This document shows, piece by piece, positions 43,245 to 51,431 of a stretch of DNA of 64,000 nt (the first letter of the stretch is position 1; each line of letters starts with the position of its first letter). The notes beneath the pieces were generated by a model that saw nothing but the letters and a program-made list of their open reading frames with translations, was not told where the DNA came from and searched no databases. Both the position numbers and the translations under genes were made by a program. The stretch lies in NCBI RefSeq assembly GCF_000284515.1, contig NC_017668.1, positions 3,410,001 through 3,474,000 of the forward strand, written 5' to 3'. The DNA comes from Halobacillus halophilus DSM 2266 (GTDB taxonomy: Bacteria > Bacillota > Bacilli > Bacillales > Halobacillaceae).

Positions 43245-44639
43245 GTGGAAACAGCTAAACAGCATTCGCAGACAGAGGGAACGTATAAGGAAGATATCCG
43301 GAAAAAAGAGATTGCTTCCTATTTCGGTTACGGATTTGCCCAGTGTATCAGCTTTGGTCTATTAGGTTCGTATGTACTCTTTTTTTACACCGATATTTTA
43401 GGAATATCAGCGGCAGCCGCCAGTCTGATCTTCCTGATTGCACGAACGTGGGATGCGATCAATGATCCTTTAATGGCTTCCATTATGGACACCCTTCATT
43501 CTAAGCACGGGAAGTTCCGCCCTTATCTGAAATACATGCCGTTTTTAATCGTTCTATCTACTATTGCCTGTTTTATTCCGCTGGATGGCTTAAGCATGAC
43601 CACCAAAGTCATTTATGCCGGTGCTACGTACATCATCTGGGGCATGGTTTATACCGCTTCTGACGTTCCGTTCTGGTCCCTGTCCTCCGTTATGAGTCAG
43701 GACGCCCAGCAGCGTACAAAATTGATCACGTTTGCCAATATGGGAGTGTTTACAGGGATTGCTTTGTCTCCTACGATTTTCATTCCGCTGACCGAATGGC
43801 TGGGCGGGGATGACATGGGACAGGGCTACCTGCTTGCTACCATTGTATTGATGGCGATTGCTCTGCCGATTATGTTAAATGGCTTCCGAAACACGAAAGA
43901 ACGAGTAAAACCGCCTAAGGCTAAGGTGAAGTTTTCAGACGGAGTTCGGGCTATTAGAGCCAATAAACCGATGTTTGCGGTGCTGGTCGTCTTCTTCTGT
44001 AATGTGTTTATGAATATTACCCAGGCTTTGAACATTTACTTTTTTACGTACAATCTTGGAAACGCTTCCTTAATGACGATTTTCGGAATTATCAGCTTTG
44101 CCAGCTGTATCGGATTCTTTATTATTCCAAAGCTTGCCCATAAATATAAGAAAAAGCATATGCTTATGGTGATCGTTGCGGCGGATGTTTTGATTCGAAT
44201 CGTCTGGTTCAGCCTTGGTTATTCCAGTGTGGTAGTATCCTTTATCTTTATCGGAATTACGATGCTGCTTTATACCACCACTGGTCCTTTAATCTCAGGG
44301 ATGCTTGCAGAAACGATTGAATATACCGAGCTCAAGACTGGAAAACGAAACGAAGCGGTCATTTTCTCCGGGCAAACCTTTACCGGCAAATTGTCTGTAG
44401 CCGTTTCCGGAGGAGCCACCGGATTAATTTTGACAGCCATCAACTATCAGTCCAATCAGGCGCAGAGTGAATTCACACTCGACATGCTGTTTTTCGTCAT
44501 TGCTTTACTGCCTGCTCTAGGCTCAATCGTCCGTTTTATCATCATGTACTTCTACTCTTATACGGAAACAGAGTATAAAGAAACGGTGGAAAAAATTAAT
44601 CTTAGAAAACAGGAAGCTGAGGCTTCCCCTCAAAGCTAA
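43245..44639 (+). CDS. GPH family glycoside:cation symporter (MelB-like)
   Basis: 464 residues, twelve helices of the GPH family. Visible family landmarks: ARTWDAINDPLMASIMDTLH (conserved Asp pair near helix 2), LKYMPFLIVLSTIACFIP, SDVPFWSLSSVMSQDAQQR and the late loop AETIEYTELKTGKRNEAV. Such carriers take up melibiose-, glucuronide- or xyloside-type sugars with sodium or protons. The start is GTG at 43245, eight bases after GGAGGAG; an ATG seven codons earlier overlaps that site. It follows the GH2 gene by 19 bases and is part of its operon. Confidence 0.87.
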   Translation: METAKQHSQTEGTYKEDIRKKEIASYFGYGFAQCISFGLLGSYVLFFYTDILGISAAAASLIFLIARTWDAINDPLMASIMDTLHSKHGKFRPYLKYMPFLIVLSTIACFIPLDGLSMTTKVIYAGATYIIWGMVYTASDVPFWSLSSVMSQDAQQRTKLITFANMGVFTGIALSPTIFIPLTEWLGGDDMGQGYLLATIVLMAIALPIMLNGFRNTKERVKPPKAKVKFSDGVRAIRANKPMFAVLVVFFCNVFMNITQALNIYFFTYNLGNASLMTIFGIISFASCIGFFIIPKLAHKYKKKHMLMVIVAADVLIRIVWFSLGYSSVVVSFIFIGITMLLYTTTGPLISGMLAETIEYTELKTGKRNEAVIFSGQTFTGKLSVAVSGGATGLILTAINYQSNQAQSEFTLDMLFFVIALLPALGSIVRFIIMYFYSYTETEYKETVEKINLRKQEAEASPQS

Positions 44640-44642
44640 AAG

Positions 44643-44680
44643 GGAAGGAGAAGGAATACGATTCGTATCCTTCTCCTTTA
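44643..44680 (+). terminator. Terminator after the GPH symporter gene
   Basis: GGAGAAGGAATACG/CGTATCCTTCTCC stem with one mismatch, followed by TTTATTAATTTTG. Confidence 0.75.
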
Positions 44681-44733
44681 TTAATTTTGTTATACTATGG
44701 AAAAGATTCTATTTAGACACGGAGGCCAAAGAA

Positions 44734-45651
44734 TTGAAAAAACTGTCCCTTAGCTTTGAAAATATGCTGCCGATCAGCAAGGTTTTATCGAATCCTACTA
44801 GAATTAATATCTTAAATCTATTAAGTGAAAAGCCGCATAACGTAAATGAATTAGCAGAAAAGCTGGAACTCCCTTTTTCTACGACCGCCTCTCATATTAA
44901 TAAACTGGAAGAAGTCGAATTAATTGTGACGGAACTGGTTCCGGGAAGAGGAACCCAAAAAGTAAGTGCCATCAACTATGACCGGATTATTATGGACCTA
45001 TTTAATAAAGAAGAGCAATCGAATGAACAGGAACTTACGCTGGAGATGAATATTGGAGATTACCTGGATTGTTACGCTGTTCCTAACTGCGGTCTGGTAG
45101 GTACAGATGAGTATATTGGACACCAGGATGATCCGCGCTCTTTTTACGAAACGGACCGGAAGCTTGCACAGCTGCTTTATTTCAGAGATGGGTACGTGGA
45201 ATACCGTTTCCCTAACCGCACTCCTTACGATTGGACAATAAAAGAGATTATTTTCAGTGCAGAAGTATGCTCGGAAGCACCGAACTATAAACTGGACTGG
45301 CCTTCGGATATCACCGCCTGGGTCAATCATAAGGAAGCCGGGACTTTCACATCGCCAGGAGATTTTGGGGGTGAGCGTGGCATTCACACACCCGAATGGT
45401 GGCGGACCAGCTTAACTCAATATGGTCAGCTGAAACAATGGAAAATAAAAGAGGACGGCTGTTACATTGATAACGAAAAAGTCTCTGACCTTTCCATTGA
45501 CGATCTCAAACTCCATGATTATCCGTATGTAGCTTTTAAGCTTGGCATCAAGGAGGAAGCCGTAAACAAAGGCGGCATGAATTTATTCGGTCCTAACTTC
45601 GGAAACTACGATCAGGGGATTGTGATGACTATTAAATATGAGAAATCTTAA
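44734..45651 (+). CDS. ArsR-type winged-helix regulator with C-terminal ligand-like domain
   Basis: 305 residues, three times the length of ordinary ArsR/SmtB proteins. Residues 10-80 are the winged helix (ISKVLSNPTRINILNLLSEK then VNELAEKLELPFSTTASHIN). The remaining 200 residues have a beta-rich pattern (YVEYRFPNRTPYDWTIKEII, WPSDITAWVNHKEAGTFTSP, GGERGIHTPEWWR) like a carbohydrate-binding or jelly-roll module, and no cysteine metal site is present. TTG start behind GGAGG. It follows the GH2-GPH pair and probably senses the same sugar. No close named family is recognised. Confidence 0.78.
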   Translation: MKKLSLSFENMLPISKVLSNPTRINILNLLSEKPHNVNELAEKLELPFSTTASHINKLEEVELIVTELVPGRGTQKVSAINYDRIIMDLFNKEEQSNEQELTLEMNIGDYLDCYAVPNCGLVGTDEYIGHQDDPRSFYETDRKLAQLLYFRDGYVEYRFPNRTPYDWTIKEIIFSAEVCSEAPNYKLDWPSDITAWVNHKEAGTFTSPGDFGGERGIHTPEWWRTSLTQYGQLKQWKIKEDGCYIDNEKVSDLSIDDLKLHDYPYVAFKLGIKEEAVNKGGMNLFGPNFGNYDQGIVMTIKYEKS

Positions 45652-45658
45652 TTTACCT

Positions 45659-45693
45659 AAAAAGAGCTTCTCCACTAGTAGGGAAGCTCTTTT
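45659..45693. terminator. Bidirectional terminator
   Basis: AAAAGAGCTTC / GAAGCTCTTTT stem right after the ArsR-type gene; on the minus strand it is the first good hairpin after the BASS transporter gene, beyond repeat E5. Confidence 0.8.
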
Positions 45694-45723
45694 GTTATAG
45701 TTTATTATTGGTTTTTCGCAAAA

Positions 45724-46276
45724 AGCTTATTACGCAATAGGGCCGTTTAGTTGAAGACTCAGTTTCGAGATATTGGATTAATTTAAAGGTCCTGCGGGGG
45801 ATGATTCGCTTTCCGCGGGCATGTGCTGAGCCTCCTCGAGCTATGCTCTCCGGGGTCTCACCGATCATGTTCATCCCGCAGGAGTCTTCATCATCCCCCT
45901 CCGGACCTTGCCAAATCAGATGCTCGAAATCACATCAAACATACCTGTTTGATGTGGAATTAAGACGTATGGTTTTACACCTGTTTTCAGGATGTAACGA
46001 TGCACAATAGCCTGTTATAAGCATTTAATGCAGATTAAGGAGAAGAACTTTCCTCTTCTGGAAGGGTCCGTTCACTAGATATCGTTGGGATGGCGGATGA
46101 AACGACGAGACTCCCATGGGAGAAGGGACTAGGTGAGATCCCGCAGGGAGTGAAACGAGCGAGGAAGCTCACCGCTCCCCCATAGGAAAGCGAGTTGTTT
46201 CCGTAGCCGCCCTCATCTATTGTTTGCAACGGACCCCCACTATCTCTAAATCAAGTCTTCAACAAACGGGAGCTTT
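45724..46276. repeat. Compound palindromic element, copy E5
   Basis: Full-length copy in the same orientation as E4: module B (about 45788-45908) then module A (about 46060-46235). Left outer end AAAGCTTATTACGCAATAGGGCC, right outer end CAAACGGGAGCTTTT. Inverted ends are GAAGACTCAGTTTCGAGATA at left and a decayed CTCTAAATCAAGTCTTCAA at right. The space 45694-46326 holds no gene. Confidence 0.8.
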
Positions 46277-46326
46277 TCCTTAATATCAACATGGAAGTTT
46301 GCCAGAGGCTTAGATAAAAAAGGTAT

Positions 46327-47319
46327 TCAATTTCCTGTCCTTTGAACTCTACTCTCCACCTCTTCTTTCTCCGACTCCAACTCTTCCTCTTCCTTCACCG
46401 GTTTCTTGGACCAGAAAGTAGCCAGAATTGGTCCTGAGATATTATGCCATACCGCCGCGACCACATTCGGCAAGGCTGCAAGAGGTCCGAAGTGTGCCGT
46501 TGCAAGTGCTACCCCTAGACCTGAGTTCTGCATGCCTACCTCAATGGAAATCGCACGCCGTTTACTTTCATCCAGTTTCATCAGCATGGCAGCTCCATAA
46601 CCAAGCGTTAGACCGAGCAGGTTGTGAAGAGCTACAGCCGTAAAGATCTGCAGACCGGAGCTTGTAATGCTTTCCACATTCGCAGCCACAACAGCGCAGA
46701 CGATAATAATAATCGCCAGGACTGAAATGAGCGGGATCGCCGTGGCACTTTTATCCACCGTTTGCGGAAATAGCTTTCTAATGAGAACCCCAAGCGTGAT
46801 CGGTACAATAATGACCTGGACAATCGATAGAAACATAGAAACGGGATCCACCGGAAGCCACTGTCCCGCAAGCATTAGTAAAATAACCGGCGTCAGAATC
46901 GGAGCGAGCAAAGTAGAAAAGGAGGTCATCGCTACAGACAGCGCCAGATTACCTTTAGCAAGATAAACCATCACATTAGAAGCCGTGCCGCCGGGTACGG
47001 ACCCAAGCAGGACCAGACCAGCCGCAAGTTCTGCAGGCAAATTAAGCATATAAGCGATACCAAAAGCGATCAGCGGCATCAGCAGATATTGAGCCGCTAC
47101 TCCTGCCACAACAGGAAGCGGTTTTTTGACCACCAGTTTAAAGTCCACTGGTTTTAGAGTAAGTCCCATCCCAAACATGACGACTCCGAGCAGAATGGTA
47201 ATATAGGCTCCTAGACCAAGAAATGCATCTGGTAGAAAGAAAGCTATGAGAGCTGCTGCTATGACCCACAGAGCGAAATATTTTCCAGCAATTCGACTGA
47301 TGGATTCGATCACCTTCAT
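46327..47319 (-). CDS. Bile acid:sodium symporter (BASS) family transporter
   Basis: 330 residues with nine to ten helices. The family signatures VMFGMGLTLKPVDF and GSVPGGTASNVMVYLAKGN then ISIEVGMQNSGLGVALA are clear. Bacterial BASS members carry organic anions such as pantoate, pyruvate or 2-oxo acids with sodium, not bile acids. The start overlaps the stop of a GlcD-like oxidase gene by four bases (ATGA), so carrier and oxidase are co-translated and probably act on the same hydroxy- or oxo-acid. The C terminus ends in a Glu-rich tail. Repeat E5 lies just downstream. Confidence 0.88.
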   Translation of the reverse strand: MKVIESISRIAGKYFALWVIAAALIAFFLPDAFLGLGAYITILLGVVMFGMGLTLKPVDFKLVVKKPLPVVAGVAAQYLLMPLIAFGIAYMLNLPAELAAGLVLLGSVPGGTASNVMVYLAKGNLALSVAMTSFSTLLAPILTPVILLMLAGQWLPVDPVSMFLSIVQVIIVPITLGVLIRKLFPQTVDKSATAIPLISVLAIIIIVCAVVAANVESITSSGLQIFTAVALHNLLGLTLGYGAAMLMKLDESKRRAISIEVGMQNSGLGVALATAHFGPLAALPNVVAAVWHNISGPILATFWSKKPVKEEEELESEKEEVESRVQRTGN

Positions 47320-48713
47320 TGGCCGCAGCTCCTCTCTGTTTGAACAAGTTTACCAGGATTCATGATTCCTTTAGGGTCAATGGCTGCCTTCACTGCCTCC
47401 ATCACAGGCAGGGCTTTTCCATGTTCCCGCTTCTGATACTTCATTTTTCCTTTGCCGACTCCATGCTCTCCGGTGCAGGTTCCTCCACGAGCCAGTGCAT
47501 ATTCTACAATTTCTTCATTAAATTTCTCAGCCTTTTTAAGCTCCTCTTCATTTTCCATATCGATCATAAGGAGCGCGTGGTAGTTCCCGTCACCAACATG
47601 GCCCAGAATCCCCGACTCAAGGTCCAGCTCAGCAATTTTTTCTCGCCCATGTCGAATCGCCCCGGCAAGTTCCGAGATCGGCACGCAAACGTCAGTCACC
47701 ATCATCTTTTTAGCGGGACTGCCATGAATGTAGGCATAGGCTAAATTGTGACGAGCTTCCCACAGCTTCATGCGGGCCGCATTATCTTTTTCAAAATGAA
47801 TCACTTCACACTCATGAGTCTTCACGATTTCTTCCATAAAAGCGACGTCCTCCTGAAGTCCTGCTTCATTGCCGTGAAATTCTAGAAACAGTGTTGCTTT
47901 TTCTATGTAATCCGTCCCATTAAACTGATTTACTCTTCGAATCGAGGCTTCATCCAGCAGCTCTACACGGGCTACCGGAACGCCTGCCTGCAGCATCGAA
48001 ATCACAGCCTCTACCGCGTGATCAATGGTTGGGAAGGAGGCTCTTGCCGCCATGACGTGTTCAGGAATACCATAGACTCTTAATGTTAACTCTGTTATAC
48101 AGCCAAGCGTCCCCTCCGAGCCCACATAGAGACTGGTCAGGTCATATCCAGAAGACGATTTCCTTGCGAGGCTCCCGGTGTGAATGATTTCTCCGCTTGG
48201 TAAAACGACTTCCTGATCCTGTACCTGGTCTTTCATGACGCCATATTTCACAGAAGTTGTCCCACTTGCATTTGTAGCGGCCATCCCGCCGAGCGTAGCA
48301 TCAGCTCCTGGATCCACTGAGAAAAATAGACCGTGCTTTTTTAAAGCCTTATTTAACTGCGACCTGGTTACTCCAGGCTGTACCTTTACTAAGAAGTCTT
48401 TATCCCGTATTTCCGTTACCTTGTTCATGGAGGAAAAATCAATCGTGATCCCTTTATCGTAAGCGATTACATGTCCTTCCAGACTGGATCCTAATCCAAA
48501 CGGAATAACTGGTGTGCCGGACGTATCGGCCACTTTTATTACTTTACTGATTTCCTCCGCGCTTTCTGGAAAGACCACTAGATCAGGCAGACTTCCTTCA
48601 TGATAGGATTCATCTTTACTATGTTGATAGAGAATCGTCTCATTGTTACTCACTTGATCCTCTCTCAAAAATTGCAACAGCTCCTCTTGTAAAACTGCTA
48701 CGTCTGCACTCAT
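47316..48713 (-). CDS. FAD-linked oxidase, GlcD/D-lactate dehydrogenase type
   Basis: 465 residues. The PCMH FAD domain is visible in VIPFGLGSSLEGHVIAYDKG, PGVTRSQLNKALKKHGLFF and DATLGGMAATNASGTTSVKYG, and the C-terminal GlcD half ends with GTCTGEHGVGKGKMKYQ. It oxidises a D-2-hydroxy acid such as glycolate or D-lactate. It is a paralogue of the GlcD at 51424 but lacks a partner iron-sulfur gene; instead it overlaps the BASS carrier gene. Site AAAGGAG before the ATG. Confidence 0.9.
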   Translation of the reverse strand: MSADVAVLQEELLQFLREDQVSNNETILYQHSKDESYHEGSLPDLVVFPESAEEISKVIKVADTSGTPVIPFGLGSSLEGHVIAYDKGITIDFSSMNKVTEIRDKDFLVKVQPGVTRSQLNKALKKHGLFFSVDPGADATLGGMAATNASGTTSVKYGVMKDQVQDQEVVLPSGEIIHTGSLARKSSSGYDLTSLYVGSEGTLGCITELTLRVYGIPEHVMAARASFPTIDHAVEAVISMLQAGVPVARVELLDEASIRRVNQFNGTDYIEKATLFLEFHGNEAGLQEDVAFMEEIVKTHECEVIHFEKDNAARMKLWEARHNLAYAYIHGSPAKKMMVTDVCVPISELAGAIRHGREKIAELDLESGILGHVGDGNYHALLMIDMENEEELKKAEKFNEEIVEYALARGGTCTGEHGVGKGKMKYQKREHGKALPVMEAVKAAIDPKGIMNPGKLVQTERSCGQ

Positions 48714-48816
48714 ATTATTCGACTCCTTTCTCCATTTGCAGGGTTAAACTGTTGGATAATGTTATCACAATTGTCTGAAAACTACAACGGATGTTGGGAG
48801 TGCATTCATAAAGAAA

Positions 48817-48845
48817 AGAGAAGGCAGATTTATGCTGCCTCCTCT
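48817..48845 (-). terminator. Terminator overlapping the 3' end of the 124-residue gene
   Basis: AGAG-AGGCAG / CTGCCT-CTCT stem with one mismatch, then TTTTC on the minus strand. Confidence 0.6.
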
Positions 48846-49204
48846 TCCTTAAGATGCACCCACACATTCAGCGCAAAAAACAAAATCCCCGCTGTCGTAA
48901 GTGTCGCACCACCCGCAATAACCGGCGTCAATGATTCAAGCTGAAGAGTAATCATTAGAAAAAGTCCAGCCATCATGAGCGGTAAGCCGATATTATGAAG
49001 CCAAAAGTGAATTTTCCCTAACTTTGAAGCAGCGAGCTGCGGGAATAAATGATATAAAATACCGGCGAGTGTTAATGCAGTCCATCCTAATAAGTTGATA
49101 TGCACATGTACAGGCGTTAATGCGTAATCATGGACGATAGACATGTAGTACCCCAGCAAAATCCCCATTACAAAATAAATCGTGGAGATTTTTATTAGTG
49201 TCAT
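48830..49204 (-). CDS. Four-helix membrane protein like a heme-copper oxidase subunit I fragment
   Basis: 124 residues with four membrane helices. The motif PVHVHINLLGWTALTLAGIL resembles the cbb3-type or NorB-like subunit I segment with paired histidines; similar short proteins are annotated in bacilli as cytochrome-c-oxidase-like. It is too short to be an oxidase and lacks the other copper and heme ligands. The ATG at 49204 is behind AAGGAGGTGA. Not in an operon; its role (heme binding or sensing?) is unknown. Confidence 0.6.
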   Translation of the reverse strand: MTLIKISTIYFVMGILLGYYMSIVHDYALTPVHVHINLLGWTALTLAGILYHLFPQLAASKLGKIHFWLHNIGLPLMMAGLFLMITLQLESLTPVIAGGATLTTAGILFFALNVWVHLKEEEAA

Positions 49205-49324
49205 TCCGATGATACTCACCTCCTTCATTCACTCTATTCCAGCTCCCAGTTAATCAGAATAATGGATTTCCCGCTTAGAGAGCCGTACAATAAAGATGTA
49301 TTCTATGGAAGAGGTGAAACAGAT

Positions 49325-50029
49325 ATGAAAATTGAAATCTGGTCAGACTTTGTCTGTCCGTTCTGTTATATTGGAAAACGCCGGTTGGAACAGGCTTTAG
49401 AGAATTTCCCGAATGAAGAAAAAGCAGAAGTTATTTATAAAAGCTTTGAGCTTGATCCTAATGCGGAGCGCAGCTCTAAACAGTCCATGCATGAAAAACT
49501 GGCAGCTAAGTATGGCCGGTCCCTGGAGGAAGCGAAAGAAATGACAAGGAATATGGAGGAGCAGGCATCCATGGTTGGCCTTGATTTCCGTTTTGGCACC
49601 ATGGTTCCAACGAACACTATGGATGCTCACCGGGTCGCAAAGTTTGCTGAAACAAAAGGGTTGGATCAAGAAACAGCAGAGATCTTCTTCCGTGCCGTGT
49701 TCACCGATTCAAAAGATATTGGGGATCATGAAACCTTGATCGAACTGGCTCAGGAAGCAGGACTCGACCAAAGTGAAGTACGCCAGGTACTCGAAAGCAC
49801 CGACTATATGGAACTTGTTCGCACGGAAGAAACAGAAGCTCACCAGGTCGGAGTGCAAGGCGTGCCTTTCTTTGTGATCAACCGCAAATATGCCGTATCC
49901 GGCGCCCAGCCGAAAGAAATATTCACCCAGGCACTGGAGAAAGCCTATTCAGAAGAGAAGCAGTCTCCAGCATTTGAAACATTCTCTGGACAAAACGGAG
50001 CATCCTGCACAGATGACAGCTGCGAATAA
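49325..50029 (+). CDS. DsbA family oxidoreductase (FrnE-like)
   Basis: 234 residues. N-terminal thioredoxin strand and the active site CPFC in IWSDFVCPFCYIGKRRLEQA, and the cis-proline segment GVQGVPFFVINRKYAVSG. The C terminus has an extra cysteine pair (SCTDDSCE), common in this subfamily. FrnE-like proteins are cytosolic disulfide or glutathione-like isomerases linked to oxidative stress and to metabolism of aromatic compounds; no signal peptide is present here. GAGGTG precedes the ATG at 49325. Single gene followed by a REP palindrome. Confidence 0.87.
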   Translation: MKIEIWSDFVCPFCYIGKRRLEQALENFPNEEKAEVIYKSFELDPNAERSSKQSMHEKLAAKYGRSLEEAKEMTRNMEEQASMVGLDFRFGTMVPTNTMDAHRVAKFAETKGLDQETAEIFFRAVFTDSKDIGDHETLIELAQEAGLDQSEVRQVLESTDYMELVRTEETEAHQVGVQGVPFFVINRKYAVSGAQPKEIFTQALEKAYSEEKQSPAFETFSGQNGASCTDDSCE

Positions 50030-50053
50030 TATAAGGAAATAAGGAAAAAAAAT

Positions 50054-50092
50054 CCACCTCAGGTCATCCAGATTCTGGATGACCTGAGGTGG
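50054..50092. repeat. REP palindrome (loop GATTC)
   Basis: Arms 50054-50070 and 50076-50092, perfect, with an A run before and TAATTTTTT after, so it should work as a terminator for both the dsbA-like gene and the convergent glcF. Confidence 0.92.
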
Positions 50093-50123
50093 TAATTTTT
50101 TGCATTTCCGCATTGCCGTTATA

Positions 50124-51431
50124 TTATTTCCAGGCAGGCTCAGGCTCGGCTTCCATTAGTAAATCGACTAAATGAATCGAATCGATTTGGTCGCTCTTGC
50201 CTTCGCGTTCGACACCGAGCTTCATCTGAAGCAGACAGCCTGGATTGGACGTTACAATTCCATCCGGATTGACCCCGCAGACATCTTTCATCTTAACATC
50301 GAGAATATCCATGGAATCTTCATAGTTCACAATGTTATAGATGCCTGCTGATCCGCAGCAGAAATTCGGGCGATCGAGTTCTTTCAGCTCAATTCCCGGT
50401 ATTTTACGAATCAGCTGAATCGGAGCTTCCGTGACTCCCTGAACATTCGTCATATGACAGGAAGGCTGATACGTAATCGTCCGGTTCAGAGGCTGATTGA
50501 ACACCAGCTCGTCCAACCCGGTCAGCACTTCGGAAATATCTTTTACTTTAGCCACAAACGCCAACGCACGTTCATGCCACCGGGTTCCTTTTTCAAAAAG
50601 ATGATGGTATTCGATCAGTCTCGCTCCGCAGCCGCCCGCATTATTAACAATGTAATCAAACTTCTCCTCTTCAAAAGCTTCAATATTCTGCTTTGCAAGT
50701 TCGATCGACGTATCAATTTTCCCTGAGTGAGCATGCAGTGCGCCACAACAGGTTTGCGCTTCTGGCAGCACGACTTCCGCCCCGCTTCGCAACAGCAGTT
50801 CAATCGTTTTCTGATTCGATTCGTAAAACACACTATCCATTATGCAGCCGGGGAAGAAAGCAACCTTTGCGGTGGCCGGACGTTTGCGAATATACCTCTT
50901 TGCGCGTTGTTCTTTTCGCCGCTTTGGTGAAGGCAGATCAGGTAAGACTTTCTCAAATTGATCCAGATGCAGCGGAGCAATTTTTGTTAGCTGAAAAGTC
51001 TGCGCCACTTTCTGCAGTCCGGACTTCTGATACAGCCACGTTGCATGTCCGAGGGTGTTCATCCATTTTGAGGACGGGAAAAAGGAATCGTATAGGAAAT
51101 CCTCCGTCACTCGCTGGGAGGTAGATTTCGCCTCATATTCGTCAATGACCCCCATCGCTCCTTCCAGAATTTCACCGTACTGCACATTGGTCGGACAAAC
51201 GGTCGTGCAGGCCATACAGCCGAGGCATTTCTCAATTGGCTCCTGCAAATCCTCTACGCTTGCCTTCCCTTCCGCCACCATTTTCACAAGATTGATACGG
51301 CCGCGCGGGGAGTGGGTTTCTCTTTCCATCGTTTCATAGGTCGGACATGCCGGTAAGCAGTAGCCGCACTGCACACAGTCGAACGTCTTGTCGTAATTCA
51401 GCTTCTGGCTTAGCGTCTGCAGATCACTCAT
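50124..51431 (-). CDS. glcF: Glycolate oxidase iron-sulfur subunit
   Basis: 435 residues. Two [4Fe-4S] motifs at the N terminus (CVQCGYCLPACP near residue 19 and CLGCMACTTVCP near residue 68) and two CCG domains (PEAQTCCGALHAHSG; NFCCGSAGIYN) typical of GlcF, LutA and HdrB. It passes electrons from the flavin subunit to the quinone pool. The start overlaps the glcD stop by eight bases, so the pair is translated together. The E subunit is absent, as usual in bacilli. Confidence 0.93.
   Translation of the reverse strand: MSDLQTLSQKLNYDKTFDCVQCGYCLPACPTYETMERETHSPRGRINLVKMVAEGKASVEDLQEPIEKCLGCMACTTVCPTNVQYGEILEGAMGVIDEYEAKSTSQRVTEDFLYDSFFPSSKWMNTLGHATWLYQKSGLQKVAQTFQLTKIAPLHLDQFEKVLPDLPSPKRRKEQRAKRYIRKRPATAKVAFFPGCIMDSVFYESNQKTIELLLRSGAEVVLPEAQTCCGALHAHSGKIDTSIELAKQNIEAFEEEKFDYIVNNAGGCGARLIEYHHLFEKGTRWHERALAFVAKVKDISEVLTGLDELVFNQPLNRTITYQPSCHMTNVQGVTEAPIQLIRKIPGIELKELDRPNFCCGSAGIYNIVNYEDSMDILDVKMKDVCGVNPDGIVTSNPGCLLQMKLGVEREGKSDQIDSIHLVDLLMEAEPEPAWK

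Noticed and set aside
50054-50092. REP palindromes as ordinary terminators only
   Set aside because: Some probably do end transcripts, but identical 39-bp sequences at several loci and flanking the RAYT cannot be explained by termination alone.
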